Part shown: positions 27,311 to 35,880 of the stretch, in pieces
Numbering within the stretch: the first letter of the stretch is position 1
How the letters are laid out: each line of letters opens with the position of its first letter
NCBI GenBank assembly: GCA_963556065.3
Contig: CAUVYH020000007.1
Span: 1-64,000, forward strand
Source: JBAXTE01 sp963556065
GTDB taxonomy: Bacteria > Bacteroidota > Bacteroidia > Bacteroidales > WCHB1-69
DNA: 64,000 nucleotides
Reading direction: 5' to 3'
Translations under genes and position numbers: made by a program
The notes under the pieces: model-generated
The model's input: the letters and a program-made list of their open reading frames with translations, nothing else
Told to the model about the DNA's origin: nothing
The model's database searches: none

Positions 27311-28123
27311 CTAAAAAACATAACTGATTCCAATTCCAAACGATACAAAATCCATAGGCAAAGAATATTTCAATTTCTTCTGAGGTTTAGTCATATCGGG
27401 AATTCCAGGATTTCCGTGTGTGTAATCTTCTTTATATTCTATCAAAACATCGTGCAATTTTTGGCTATCGTAAACATCTGTTCCTGCATCATTTTTTGCA
27501 GCATTCAAATGTTTCTTATCGGGCGACCATGAAGCATTTGAAAATGATAATTCGGAAAACAGTTGCCAATTGGAATTCAATTTATAGTTTACACCCAGTT
27601 TGCCAAAAATGCCAAATTGAGCACCGCCACTCGAAGTATAACGGCGAAGATATTCGCTATTGGAGTTGGTGATTTCTTCTGTCAATACATTACTATAGCC
27701 GATATGAGCCCCCAACCCTAAATAGGGATTCCATTTTTCGAATCCGGGATTGATTACAAAACATGGATCTATAAATCCGTAATTAATCGATTGTTCCGAA
27801 CTTTGAGTATATGTTGCTGCAATCGTATAAACCTGATTGTCAACTGTTTGTTTTGAACCAAAGTGATACCCGGTAGAGATTTCAAAAGCAGCATATTTAC
27901 TTAAAAAATAGCCGATGGTGATTTGGGGATGATAGCCTGAAGAAAGTTTGCTCTTCACCGATTCGTAGGACGTTGTGGTTGCAGTGGCTTCGGAAGTGCG
28001 AACACCGACATTGGCCGTAGGTATTTGCAACGAATATGCTGCGCCGCCTTTGATATATAGATTTTGAGCAAACAGGCTTGCATTAGCCATTAGTGCGATG
28101 ATAATTATAGCTGTTTTTTTCAT
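27311..28123 (-). CDS. Outer-membrane beta-barrel protein (OmpA-barrel-like, copy A)
   Basis: 270 residues. Signal peptide about 1-19 (NASLFAQ). The mature part alternates strands and turns as a small outer-membrane barrel of the OMP_b-brl type: YIKGGAAYSLQI at the first strand, ITIGYFLSKYAAFEISTGYHFG, INPGFEKWNPYLGLGAHIGYSN, FGKLGVNYKLNSNWQLFSELSFS, and a last strand ending in aromatic F (GIGISYVF), the usual signal for outer-membrane insertion. Paralogous to the upstream gene at 28139-28963, 15 bases away. Function unknown. Confidence 0.85.
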   Translation of the reverse strand: MKKTAIIIIALMANASLFAQNLYIKGGAAYSLQIPTANVGVRTSEATATTTSYESVKSKLSSGYHPQITIGYFLSKYAAFEISTGYHFGSKQTVDNQVYTIAATYTQSSEQSINYGFIDPCFVINPGFEKWNPYLGLGAHIGYSNVLTEEITNSNSEYLRRYTSSGGAQFGIFGKLGVNYKLNSNWQLFSELSFSNASWSPDKKHLNAAKNDAGTDVYDSQKLHDVLIEYKEDYTHGNPGIPDMTKPQKKLKYSLPMDFVSFGIGISYVF

Positions 28124-28138
28124 AATTTTTTCCTTTCC

Positions 28139-28963
28139 TTAAAAGTTAAAACGAATTCCTGCGTTAATCTTAAAACTGCTTAACGGAAGATTAATTCGCG
28201 CAGCTTTATTGGGTTGATCGTTAGAGATATCGGTACTTGACCAGCTGTCTGAAAATTCCGTTTTCTTCGATTTCTCTGTTAATGCCGATAAAACATCATT
28301 TCCTTTAGCATCTTTATATTCCTTAATTTCCGATGTTTCGGGAGTGTAATTCATTTGTAGCATCTCCAATTCCCCAAAAACAGAGAAGTTCTTACACAAT
28401 GGGTAGTTGGTGCCTAAAGCAAGATTAATTCCCCACGGCATTCCTCCGGTAATTTCAGTTTTACGAATGCCTGAATCATCGACATTTTCTAAAGAGATCG
28501 TCATTTTTGGAGAAAATCCAAGCACAACTCCTACTCTTCCGTAAGGAGAAAATCCTGTGGTGTTTGGTGTAGCCAATACCAACTGCGGATTTACCCACAT
28601 CCAGTCGCATTTCATGCGCGTATCGGCTTTATATGTTTTATAAGTCGTAGTATTCAACAAGATATTTTCATTTACGCGGGTAATTCCCATCTGATATCCC
28701 AACCCTAGCTCTGCACCGATATATTGGTTAAACATGTATCCTGCAGAAATCATTGGACTGAACCCCAATCCGAAATTAGTATTTTTCGATTGAACTTCGG
28801 TTCCTGTTGTGGACATTTCCAATTTGTTATACGATTCGTTTGCAGAATAGGTCCATGGCCAACCTAAAGCCATACTTCCACCTGCTTTCAAATACAATCC
28901 CTGAGCGTGAATACTCGCACTGCAAGCAAGAATTGCCAATACAATTATGATTTTATTCTTCAT
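28139..28963 (-). CDS. Outer-membrane beta-barrel protein (copy B)
   Basis: 274 residues from MKNKIIIVLAIL; an ATG ten codons earlier would put charged residues ahead of the signal peptide. Signal peptide about 1-20 (SASIHAQ). Layout matches copy A: LYLKAGGSMALG, PMISAGYMFNQYIGAELGLGYQMG, FSPYGRVGVVLGF, GINLALGTNYPLCKNFSVFGELEML, and an aromatic end (NAGIRFNF). First gene of the two-gene barrel operon. No domain other than the barrel is seen. Confidence 0.85.
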   Translation of the reverse strand: MKNKIIIVLAILACSASIHAQGLYLKAGGSMALGWPWTYSANESYNKLEMSTTGTEVQSKNTNFGLGFSPMISAGYMFNQYIGAELGLGYQMGITRVNENILLNTTTYKTYKADTRMKCDWMWVNPQLVLATPNTTGFSPYGRVGVVLGFSPKMTISLENVDDSGIRKTEITGGMPWGINLALGTNYPLCKNFSVFGELEMLQMNYTPETSEIKEYKDAKGNDVLSALTEKSKKTEFSDSWSSTDISNDQPNKAARINLPLSSFKINAGIRFNF

Positions 28964-29039
28964 TTTTTTATTTATTTTAATGGTTCGATTCATTTTTTCG
29001 TTTTTAGTTCTGTCTTGTCGATAAAAGAAGTACGCTATT

Positions 29040-29080
29040 GCTCATGATTTGAGATTCCTCACTACGTTCGGAATAACAAA
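29040..29080. repeat. Dispersed intergenic phrase GAGATTCCTCACTACGTTCGG
   Basis: The non-coding phrase GAGATTCCTCACTACGTTC at about 29050-29069 followed by GGAATAAC resembles a second copy at 37046-37075 (GAGATCCCTCGCCATGACTC, GGAATGAC). Phrases of this kind recur between genes in many Bacteroidota genomes. Confidence 0.45.
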
Positions 29081-29132
29081 GAAGTGTTCGGTTCCGATAA
29101 ATATCGGGAAATAAAAGAGGTTTTCATTTACA

Positions 29133-30392
29133 TTAATTATTCGTTTGCAATATTGCATCATCAATTTGTTCTTCAAGATTATTATTTCTTCTTCTCATTT
29201 GCCATGTATAAGTAAGACTTGCGGTAAGAAAGTAAAAAGCCGTTTGAATCCACAAGCTCAAATATTCGTAGCTAACTTTATGAATATCGGCTCCCATGCT
29301 GTTAATCTTTATATACCCCTGAATTCCATGAGTAGAAGGAAACATCCATGCAAATGCTCTCCAGAATCCGTTAATATTCGACTGGGGCCATGATATTCCG
29401 CACAAGAACAAAAGAATCAGCGAAAAAAACAAAAATATAATCATCGCGGTTTCCCGGTTTGGAAAGAACACCGACAATGTCATCGAAAAGAAGATGGTTG
29501 CCAACAAAAATGGGATCATAAATTGATAAATATCAATCAAATTTCCAATGTGCGGTAAGTTAAAAATAATGGGAATAAGTGCCAAAATAAAATATACCCA
29601 AATCAAATAGATCAGAAAATAACTCATAGCTTTTCCAAACAGCACCCGATATACACCGCCTCTGTTAAATTTGGCACTCACCAACTGATGATCCCGATTC
29701 TCTTCTCTGGATGTACCTGCAACCATGGATATTCCAAAAAATAAAGTTTGATGAAGAATCAGGATGAGTATTGCCGGCATTAAAAAACTTGCGAACCCCA
29801 TGCCTTCATTATAGAGAATATTGCTTTCAAAAGGAATCGGTTCGGCCTGAATCGTCGAATTTTCGCCGGTAACTCCCTGCGCATTCAACCGCTCAATCTG
29901 AATTTTTTTAGTCATATCCAGTATGCTGTAATTGCTGGCAAACATCAGTGCACGATAGTACATGAAACTGCTCATATCGCAAAATACGCCAACCGTAGCT
30001 TGTTGCTGAGTATTGATTTTTTTATTGAAATCAGCCGGAATATAAACCACTCCTTTTACTTCACGTTTATCGAATGCCACTTTTGCCTCTTCCAGAGAAT
30101 TAAACCGATATGCAATCTTCACATCCGGAGATGCATCAATATGACGTAACAATTCGTTTGATTTTCTCGAATGTGAAGCATCTACAACTGCAATAGGTAC
30201 ATTTACCAGCGTTTCGTTTCGATAAATCGAGCAGTAAAGCAACGGATAAATTATAGGTGCCAAAAACACAATAATCATGACTCCCCGATCCTTAAAAATA
30301 GCCCTAACCTCATTAATGAAAACGAAATAAGACTCTTTGGTATTTGCCATCAGATTTTTAAGTGAGAATAGCTTATTTTTTTGTTTGTTCAT
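29133..30392 (-). CDS. ABC-2 type export permease (second permease of the efflux operon)
   Basis: 419 residues. One transmembrane helix near the N-terminus (about 36-55, VMIIVFLAPIIYPLLYCSIY), a periplasmic domain of some 150 residues (about 60-205), then five more helices (about 210-400). This is the layout of YbhR/YhhJ-type ABC-2 permeases used in tripartite export. SMVAGTSREENRDHQ and the later FPSTHGIQGYIKI are the family segments visible. Starts with the alternative MNKQKNKLFSLKNLMAN; MANTKES is a possible internal start. Acts with the permease encoded just upstream; no ATPase gene is in the operon. Confidence 0.88.
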   Translation of the reverse strand: MNKQKNKLFSLKNLMANTKESYFVFINEVRAIFKDRGVMIIVFLAPIIYPLLYCSIYRNETLVNVPIAVVDASHSRKSNELLRHIDASPDVKIAYRFNSLEEAKVAFDKREVKGVVYIPADFNKKINTQQQATVGVFCDMSSFMYYRALMFASNYSILDMTKKIQIERLNAQGVTGENSTIQAEPIPFESNILYNEGMGFASFLMPAILILILHQTLFFGISMVAGTSREENRDHQLVSAKFNRGGVYRVLFGKAMSYFLIYLIWVYFILALIPIIFNLPHIGNLIDIYQFMIPFLLATIFFSMTLSVFFPNRETAMIIFLFFSLILLFLCGISWPQSNINGFWRAFAWMFPSTHGIQGYIKINSMGADIHKVSYEYLSLWIQTAFYFLTASLTYTWQMRRRNNNLEEQIDDAILQTNN

Positions 30393-30479
30393 ATAAAATT
30401 TTAAATTTTAAAGTACAATGGATAATATTAATCCAAAAGTTAAGTTCAACCAATCGATTAATTTTCGAATATTTATTAT

Positions 30480-31658
30480 TTACGCAATCGGCATATCTTC
30501 ACGTATTGCGGCATTCTTTAATCGCTTAAAAATTAGAAGTGGCAAAAGACAAAAAGCGAGAAGTGCCAAATAAGAAACAAAAGAATAACCGATATTGGTT
30601 CCATGAAGTGCCTGATCTACATAAATATTAAAATAGTGGCGTATTGGAAATAATGCTTTAAAAATTTGAACGCCTCTCGGCATTTGCTCAATAGGAAACG
30701 TAAAGCCGGCATAAGTAAAACCAAGCAAACCGTAAAATGCGACTAATGTAACCCCATCTCTAAGTACCGGCACCACACCAATGATAAGTACACCTATTGC
30801 CTGATAAGCCAACACATATAGGAATGTGGCCAAAAACATCCAAATAATGCTTGAGTTCAAAGGGTAATGCATAAAATTATACAATAACATGTTGGCAATC
30901 ATGCCTAAAATGGTAAATAAGATGGTATAGGGCAATAATTTTCCGGTAAGTGCGGTAAACATTGAATTATTAGCCATTTTAAGCCAAATATGAGAACTCC
31001 GTTCTTTTAATTCTACTCCAATTGCAAATACCGTAATCATTAAAATTAAGAGCTGAAGGACACCCGGAAATAGCAAATTCAACAAATAGATACCGTAATT
31101 GGCCCATGGATTTCCGATAGAGTGCAAATCGATATTTATGGGTTGAATTATCCCCATAATCCTGCTTTCTTCGACCCCTTTTGCTCTTAACACCTCACGT
31201 TGCATGGCCCCGGAGGACAAAGCGCTCATGTAGCTGATATCTTTCAGCAATAGCGATCCGGCCACCAAATAGCTATCATTAACATAAAAGGTAAGTTTGG
31301 GGCGACGATTCGATAAGACTTTTTCTGCAAAGCCCTTTTCAATCTCCACAAAAGCATATATTTTTCCTCGTTGCATTTCTTCTCTGGCTTCGGTATGACT
31401 ATTCAGATGCATGCAAATATTTGCCTGTTGCGTAGCATCCAAATTCCGAGAAAATTGTCTGGATATTGAGGAATGGTCCAAATCTACAATTCCAACAGGC
31501 ATTTTATTGGGCAACCCCTCTTTGAAGAGGGTGAGAAAAAACACATAACAAAAAGCCATCACCACCACGGTTGATAGAAAGTAGATCGGACGACCAACCA
31601 TCCTTTTTAATTCCCGGTTAATGGTATTTTTTATGGCTGTATAAAAATTAGATGACAT
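30480..31658 (-). CDS. ABC-2 type export permease (first permease of the efflux operon)
   Basis: 392 residues. N-terminal helix about 23-45 (YFLSTVVVMAFCYVFFLTLF), a periplasmic domain to about 190 containing VDLDHSSISRQFSRNLDATQ, and a five-helix bundle 190-380 with the conserved VELKERSSHIWLKMA and FTFPIEQMPRGVQIFKALFPIRHYF, which is the ABC-2 signature loop. Heterodimer partner of the permease at 29133-30392. Downstream of hlyD and tolC in a five-gene operon led by tetR. Confidence 0.9.
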   Translation of the reverse strand: MSSNFYTAIKNTINRELKRMVGRPIYFLSTVVVMAFCYVFFLTLFKEGLPNKMPVGIVDLDHSSISRQFSRNLDATQQANICMHLNSHTEAREEMQRGKIYAFVEIEKGFAEKVLSNRRPKLTFYVNDSYLVAGSLLLKDISYMSALSSGAMQREVLRAKGVEESRIMGIIQPINIDLHSIGNPWANYGIYLLNLLFPGVLQLLILMITVFAIGVELKERSSHIWLKMANNSMFTALTGKLLPYTILFTILGMIANMLLYNFMHYPLNSSIIWMFLATFLYVLAYQAIGVLIIGVVPVLRDGVTLVAFYGLLGFTYAGFTFPIEQMPRGVQIFKALFPIRHYFNIYVDQALHGTNIGYSFVSYLALLAFCLLPLLIFKRLKNAAIREDMPIA

Positions 31659-31742
31659 ATTTTTAATATTTAAAGAAAATGAAAAAAGTCCGTATTATTT
31701 TTTTACTAAAGATAAAAATATAAATCTTTCTCTAAGCACAAT

Positions 31743-32735
31743 CTATTTGACCATTTTCTCAAAAACCGCAGTCATTCCGGGACGCAAATCAGCAACCTTT
31801 CCAGTAGGACGAGCGTGAACTTCAAACGTTTTCACATCAAACTGGCCCGTAGTTTTGGTTGCTTTCCATGTAGCATAAGAAGCCAATGCTTTGATATAAT
31901 CGACTTTAACTTCTACAAGTTGGTTATTTAATGCGGGAACTTTTACTTTAAATACTTTTCCCATTTTAAGGTCACCCAATAAATCTTCACGAACATTAAA
32001 GGTGAACCAAATATCGTTTAAGTCCACGATACTCATGATCGGAGCACCGGTTCCAACAAGTTCACCTCGTTTGGGGTAAACTTCAGTAACCTCACCATTG
32101 ATAGGCGAAACAAGAAATTTTTCCATCATATACGATTTCACTTCGTTTACCGCACCTTTGGCCCGATCGACCAATGCACTGGCAGCTTCTTTGTCCTCCA
32201 GTTCCGCACCGTTCATGGCCATGTCGTATTGCGATTTTGCAGCATTGGCCGTAGCAACGGCCGCTTTATACTGAGCTTCCACTTCGTCGCGTTTCTGAGC
32301 CGGAATCACTCCTTTTTCAAACAAGCGCTGTACACGATCAAACGATACCTTGGCAATATCTACTCCTACTTTTGCTTTCTGCCACATTTCAAAAGCACTT
32401 AAAACCATCTCTTTACGAGCTCCTTTTTGAGCTTTTTTGCTTTGTGCCATAGCAGCATTTTCTGCAGCATTTGCTTGTTCCATCTTAGCAGAAAGTTCGG
32501 GGCTGTCGAGAATAACTAACGTATCTCCAACTTTCACCTGAGATCCTTCTTCTGCTAATAACTGATCTATTCGTCCCGGCACTTTGCCCGAAACCCGGAC
32601 TTCCGTTGCATCTGCTTCTCCCTGAATAATCACCGGTTCTGTTTTATTAATGATCAGTCCTATGATAAAAATAATCACAACTACCACTATTAATGCAATG
32701 AGTCCTGTTCTTAAATCATTATTTTTCTTTTTCAT
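31743..32735 (-). CDS. HlyD-family periplasmic adaptor (membrane fusion protein)
   Basis: 330 residues. An N-terminal membrane anchor (about 10-28) is followed by the split lipoyl domain: VRVSGKVPGRIDQLLAEEGSQVKVGDTLVILDSPE at about 45-80 and VSPINGEVTEVYPKRGELV at about 208-226, separated by a helical hairpin of about 110 residues rich in Ala and Lys. The C-terminal beta-barrel ends with RPGMTAVFEKMVK. It would link the two ABC-2 permeases in the inner membrane to the TolC-like channel encoded just upstream. The 5' spacer (32736-32841) contains a run of heptamer repeats. Confidence 0.93.
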   Translation of the reverse strand: MKKKNNDLRTGLIALIVVVVIIFIIGLIINKTEPVIIQGEADATEVRVSGKVPGRIDQLLAEEGSQVKVGDTLVILDSPELSAKMEQANAAENAAMAQSKKAQKGARKEMVLSAFEMWQKAKVGVDIAKVSFDRVQRLFEKGVIPAQKRDEVEAQYKAAVATANAAKSQYDMAMNGAELEDKEAASALVDRAKGAVNEVKSYMMEKFLVSPINGEVTEVYPKRGELVGTGAPIMSIVDLNDIWFTFNVREDLLGDLKMGKVFKVKVPALNNQLVEVKVDYIKALASYATWKATKTTGQFDVKTFEVHARPTGKVADLRPGMTAVFEKMVK

Positions 32736-32786
32736 TTCCGTATAATATTATTGTTTGTAACTTTTTTTTTGATTGTTGGCTGTAAG

Positions 32787-32857
32787 CATTCTTTATTCTT
32801 TATTCTTTATTCTTTATTCTTTATTCTTTATTCTTTATTCTTTATTCTTTATTCTTA
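32787..32857. repeat. Heptanucleotide tandem repeat, about ten units of ATTCTTT
   Basis: ATTCTTT (AAAGAAT on the coding strand of the operon) is repeated head to tail about ten times with no interruption, between the end of the tolC-like gene and the start of hlyD. The first unit is part of the tolC stop (SKNKE then TAA at 32842-32844). Its length, between two genes of one operon, makes it prone to slipped-strand change. Confidence 0.95.
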
Positions 32858-34335
32858 CTTCCCAAGTTCCCCAACACTTTTTGCACATTGGTTTCCTGCA
32901 TTCTGAAATCCGATTTTGCATCAATAAGCTCATTGTATGCTTTTTGCCACAACAACTGGGCTTCTAGCACATCGGTCGATTTTACAATTCCCTCTTGAAA
33001 ATTCTGATTAGTTTCATCCAAATTTTGCTTGGCCTGCTCAAATGTTATTTCTGCCAAACTGATCTTAAGATGGGCTTCGTTGTATTGATTTATGGCTTGT
33101 TGTACTTGCAGGCTAATCATTTCTTGCGCTTCATCAAGTTTTAATTCGCTTATATTTTGAGCATGTTTGGCTGCATTCATCGTGTGAATACGATCGCCCC
33201 AATGAAAAATAGGAACTCTAGCAACTACTCCCAAATTCCAATCTCCGCCAAATTCATTTACAAAACCATTATAAGGATTGGGATTCGACATGGTATAATT
33301 GGCTGTAAGTGCAATATCGGGTAAAAAACGCGAGCGAGCAATGTTTTTTGCTTCAGCAGTAATTTGAACCGATTTTTTCAACATTTCAATTTCCGGACGT
33401 TGTGCAATAGCTTGTTTTCTATAACTATCATTGACAACCATTACCGTATCGGCAACAGGCACATCTTCCACATCAATTTCCTGATCAATAGGCAATCCAA
33501 TTTGTTGATTCAAAGCCATTTTCGACAGTTTCAATCCGTTTTGGGCTTTTAAACAACATTAAATCGGCTTCGCTCTGCTTTACTTTAGCTTTCAAAACAT
33601 CATTGGAGGTGATAATTCCCTCATTTTTAATTTCTGTAAGATCAGAAACCAGTTTTATCCAATAATTTTTTATACTCCTGAGCAACCTTTCAGCTTTTCC
33701 TTTACGGTAACCACTCTCCAATATGCTTCATCCGATTTGTAAAGAACATCCGTAGTTTCAAGTTTATAATTCAATGAAGAAATCTGCTCATTCAGTTTTG
33801 CCGTACGATATAAGCTCTGAAGTTTACCCCCTAGAAAAATAGGCTGTGTTAACCCAAAGTTGAGCAAATAAACATTCTTCGAGCCCATTTTTAATTGGTC
33901 GGCAGGAAGATATGCATAATTATTGAACAAAGGATTTCCATCTTCCATCAACACAGGCTGGCCGCCAATCGTAAACAAATCGGGCACTAATGAATTGGTT
34001 GCCGGATTAAACTTAAAAATCGGCAAATATTTATCTTCACTCAGCAACTGAATTTGTTTATTTGTCCGTAAGTAAGAACCGGTAAAATCAAAACTGGGTA
34101 GAAACTGAGTATAAGCCGATTTTCTCAAGTCTGTTGCCATTGCGGATTGTTCCTGAACCGTTTGCAACTTTTGGTTGTGTTTTAGTGCCATTTCACGACA
34201 TTGAGTAAGGGACAGCTTTTGCTGAGCGGTGACCGATAAACTTGAAATTCCAAAAAGTAAAGCTAGAGCAAAGGCGATATACCCTCCCGAGACTTTATTT
34301 TGCCAAGGAATAACATTTTTTTTCATCTTGTTCAT
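32842..34335 (-). pseudogene. TolC-family outer-membrane efflux channel with three +1 insertions
   Basis: As written the protein stops after about 222 residues (KLKGCSGV). Removing one base at each of three places, an extra C/G at 33686-33687, an extra A/T in 33653-33656 and an extra A/T in 33547-33550, restores a continuous TolC-family protein of about 496 residues with a signal peptide (SLSVTAQ near residue 37) and two halves of long alpha-helical hairpins: LSLTQCREMALKHNQKLQ at the start, ALNQQIGLPIDQEIDV in the middle, FQEGIVKSTDVLEAQLLWQKAYNELIDAKSDFRMQ near the end. All three changes are single-base gains in runs of like bases. Neighbouring hlyD and permease genes are intact. Confidence 0.85.
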
Positions 34336-34385
34336 TGTTTTTGTTCATTAAATTCTTTAATTCAGTATTTATTCCAATTAGTATT

Positions 34386-34412
34386 TTCGACGCTTTTATA
34401 CTTATAGTCGAA
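34386..34412. promoter_or_regulatory. Inverted repeat between tetR and tolC, candidate operator
   Basis: TTCGAC (34386-34391) and GTCGAA (34407-34412) flank a 15-base AT-rich spacer, in the 94-base gap between the TetR gene and the tolC-like gene. TTCGACTAT recurs upstream of tetR at about 35148-35156, so it may be the TetR recognition half-site (inference). Confidence 0.4.
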
Positions 34413-34429
34413 TTAAGTGCAGAAAAAAA

Positions 34430-35014
34430 TTATCGAACCGATAATCCGTAAAATAGAATATTTAAAAGTGCTTCAATTTGGTTTTCAATTATATCTGTAG
34501 TTTCCTCCGTAACAAAAAAAGGATATTCCAACCCCTTCATTGCCGTAACTATCGCTAATGATGCAATTGTAGTGTCGGGAATTGAAAAGAAACCACGGGT
34601 TACTCCATCGTCTAAAACAGATTTAATGATGTTTTGTTCTTCTAAATCATAATTTTTTCGAGCGTTTTCGATAAAAGGAAGATGACTTAAATATTCATTT
34701 TTAATGGCATCGTACAAATTTAAAAGTTTTTTAAAACCATTCATACGTATGTTAATGTATGCTTTCAATTTATCTTTAGGATCATCGTACTCGGCTATAG
34801 CAGCCAAAATTTCACCCTTCAACATAGAAGTTTCTTGTTCAAGCACTGCTTTAAAAACGTCTTCTTTGCTCGAAAAATAATAATAAAGAGAACTTTTTCC
34901 TTTTCGATTGGCATTGGCAATTTGATTCATTGATGTCTTTTGAAACCCATATTTTCCAAAAATATTTCGTGCAATTTGAATGATGGTGTCTCTTGTTTCT
35001 TCTTTTGTTATCAT
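34430..35014 (-). CDS. TetR-family repressor of the efflux operon
   Basis: 194 residues from MITKEETRDTIIQ. An ATG 24 codons further up lies upstream of a good promoter and is therefore rejected. The N-terminal helix-turn-helix is clear: IARNIFGKYGFQKTSMNQIANANRKGKSSLYYYFSSKEDVFKAVLE in this order at about 13-58. The C-terminal ligand-binding domain is helical and of ordinary length. First gene of a five-gene run (tetR, tolC, hlyD, two permeases), so it probably controls export of the compound it binds. The inducer is unknown. Confidence 0.92.
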   Translation of the reverse strand: MITKEETRDTIIQIARNIFGKYGFQKTSMNQIANANRKGKSSLYYYFSSKEDVFKAVLEQETSMLKGEILAAIAEYDDPKDKLKAYINIRMNGFKKLLNLYDAIKNEYLSHLPFIENARKNYDLEEQNIIKSVLDDGVTRGFFSIPDTTIASLAIVTAMKGLEYPFFVTEETTDIIENQIEALLNILFYGLSVR

Positions 35015-35044
35015 TTTACGTTTCGACTCTTTTGTTTGAATGGT

Positions 35045-35074
35045 CAAAATTACATGTTTTTTCCACTTTGTCAA
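35045..35074 (-). promoter_or_regulatory. Promoter of tetR
   Basis: On the minus strand TTG (35072-35074), a 19-base spacer, then TAATTTTG (35045-35052), close to the Bacteroidota -33/-7 pair. The ATG at 35014 follows 30 bases downstream. Confidence 0.65.
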
Positions 35075-35195
35075 TACATTTAACATAAATATAACATTAA
35101 ATATTTTTTTAAAATCAATTATTTCACTAATTATCAGAATTTTATATTTTCGACTATTATCATAAACAGTTCAAATAAAAAAGCGAAAAAGACTT

Positions 35196-35226
35196 TTTGA
35201 TTGTTTGAAATAATTTAATAATTTTG
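35196..35226 (+). promoter_or_regulatory. Promoter of the small lipoprotein gene
   Basis: TTTG at 35196-35199, 19-base spacer, TAATTTTG at 35219-35226: both boxes match. The ATG at 35272 follows 45 bases downstream. Confidence 0.7.
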
Positions 35227-35271
35227 CCATTGCTCATTATAAGAACAACAGGTTAACCCAAATCAAAAATT

Positions 35272-35661
35272 ATGAAAAGAAAACTTCCCGCTATTTTATT
35301 GCTTTTAATCTTTACCGTAAGCATTTCATTCTTTACAGGATGCGAAAAGGACGAAGTAAAAAAAACGTATGTGGTAACTTATAAAGTAAAGTTTACCGGC
35401 AATTTAACGGATAATGTTCAAATCACTTATAATGACCATACGGCAAGCGTAAATCCGTCCACTTCTTCCGAATGGTCTAATGCGCTGCAATTTCAGAGCG
35501 GGCAGTCTGTAAACCTCAGAGCTATGGTGCAAGACGATGATTGTGGCCGGGTTTCGGTTACGGCGACAATACTGGTGAATGGCTCTGAACTCTGCACCAA
35601 AACCGAGTCGGGTGATTGTTTGCAGTCGGCATACGTCATGGGGAGCTTACCAAAAAATTAA
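35272..35661 (+). CDS. Small lipoprotein of unknown function
   Basis: 129 residues. Lipoprotein signal peptide with the cysteine at about 24 (FFTGCEKDE). The mature part is all-beta in character: TYVVTYKVKFTGNLTDNVQITYNDHTA, then a strand ending in QFQSGQSVNLRAMVQDDD, then SVTATILVNGSELCTK. Two further cysteine pairs (CGR, and CTK with CLQ) could form disulfides. The pattern of a short beta-sandwich lipoprotein with YKV-type first strand is seen in many Bacteroidota proteins of unknown role. Own promoter; hairpin downstream at about 35759-35791. Confidence 0.75.
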   Translation: MKRKLPAILLLLIFTVSISFFTGCEKDEVKKTYVVTYKVKFTGNLTDNVQITYNDHTASVNPSTSSEWSNALQFQSGQSVNLRAMVQDDDCGRVSVTATILVNGSELCTKTESGDCLQSAYVMGSLPKN

Positions 35662-35757
35662 AATCGTAGAGCCGTGGACTGTTACTTCAATGTTTTTTTG
35701 AATTAAGTTAGCTGGCATTAAGTATTTTTCGTTGCACTAATTTGTAACGTCTTTAAA

Positions 35758-35791
35758 AAAAGCAGACTCCATTGTTATCAGCCTGCTTTTA
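35758..35791 (+). terminator. Probable terminator
   Basis: AAAAGCAG pairs with CTGCTTTT over a 17-base loop, followed by ATTTTG. The stem is short, and a -7 box for the next gene overlaps its 3' side. Confidence 0.5.
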
Positions 35792-35796
35792 TTTTG

Positions 35797-35804
35797 TATC
35801 TTTG
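35797..35804 (+). promoter_or_regulatory. -7 box of the nitronate monooxygenase-like gene
   Basis: TATCTTTG, exact -7 match, 76 bases before the ATG at 35881. A TTG lies 22 bases upstream. Confidence 0.5.
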
Positions 35805-35880
35805 CAGTTACATAAATCAGCTGTTTTTCAGATAGTTATTTTATCGATATTTCAAATTTTGAGATCTAATATTTTTACAA

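Noticed and set aside
32787..32857. CRISPR array
   Set aside because: The heptamers are contiguous, with no spacers, and no cas genes are near.
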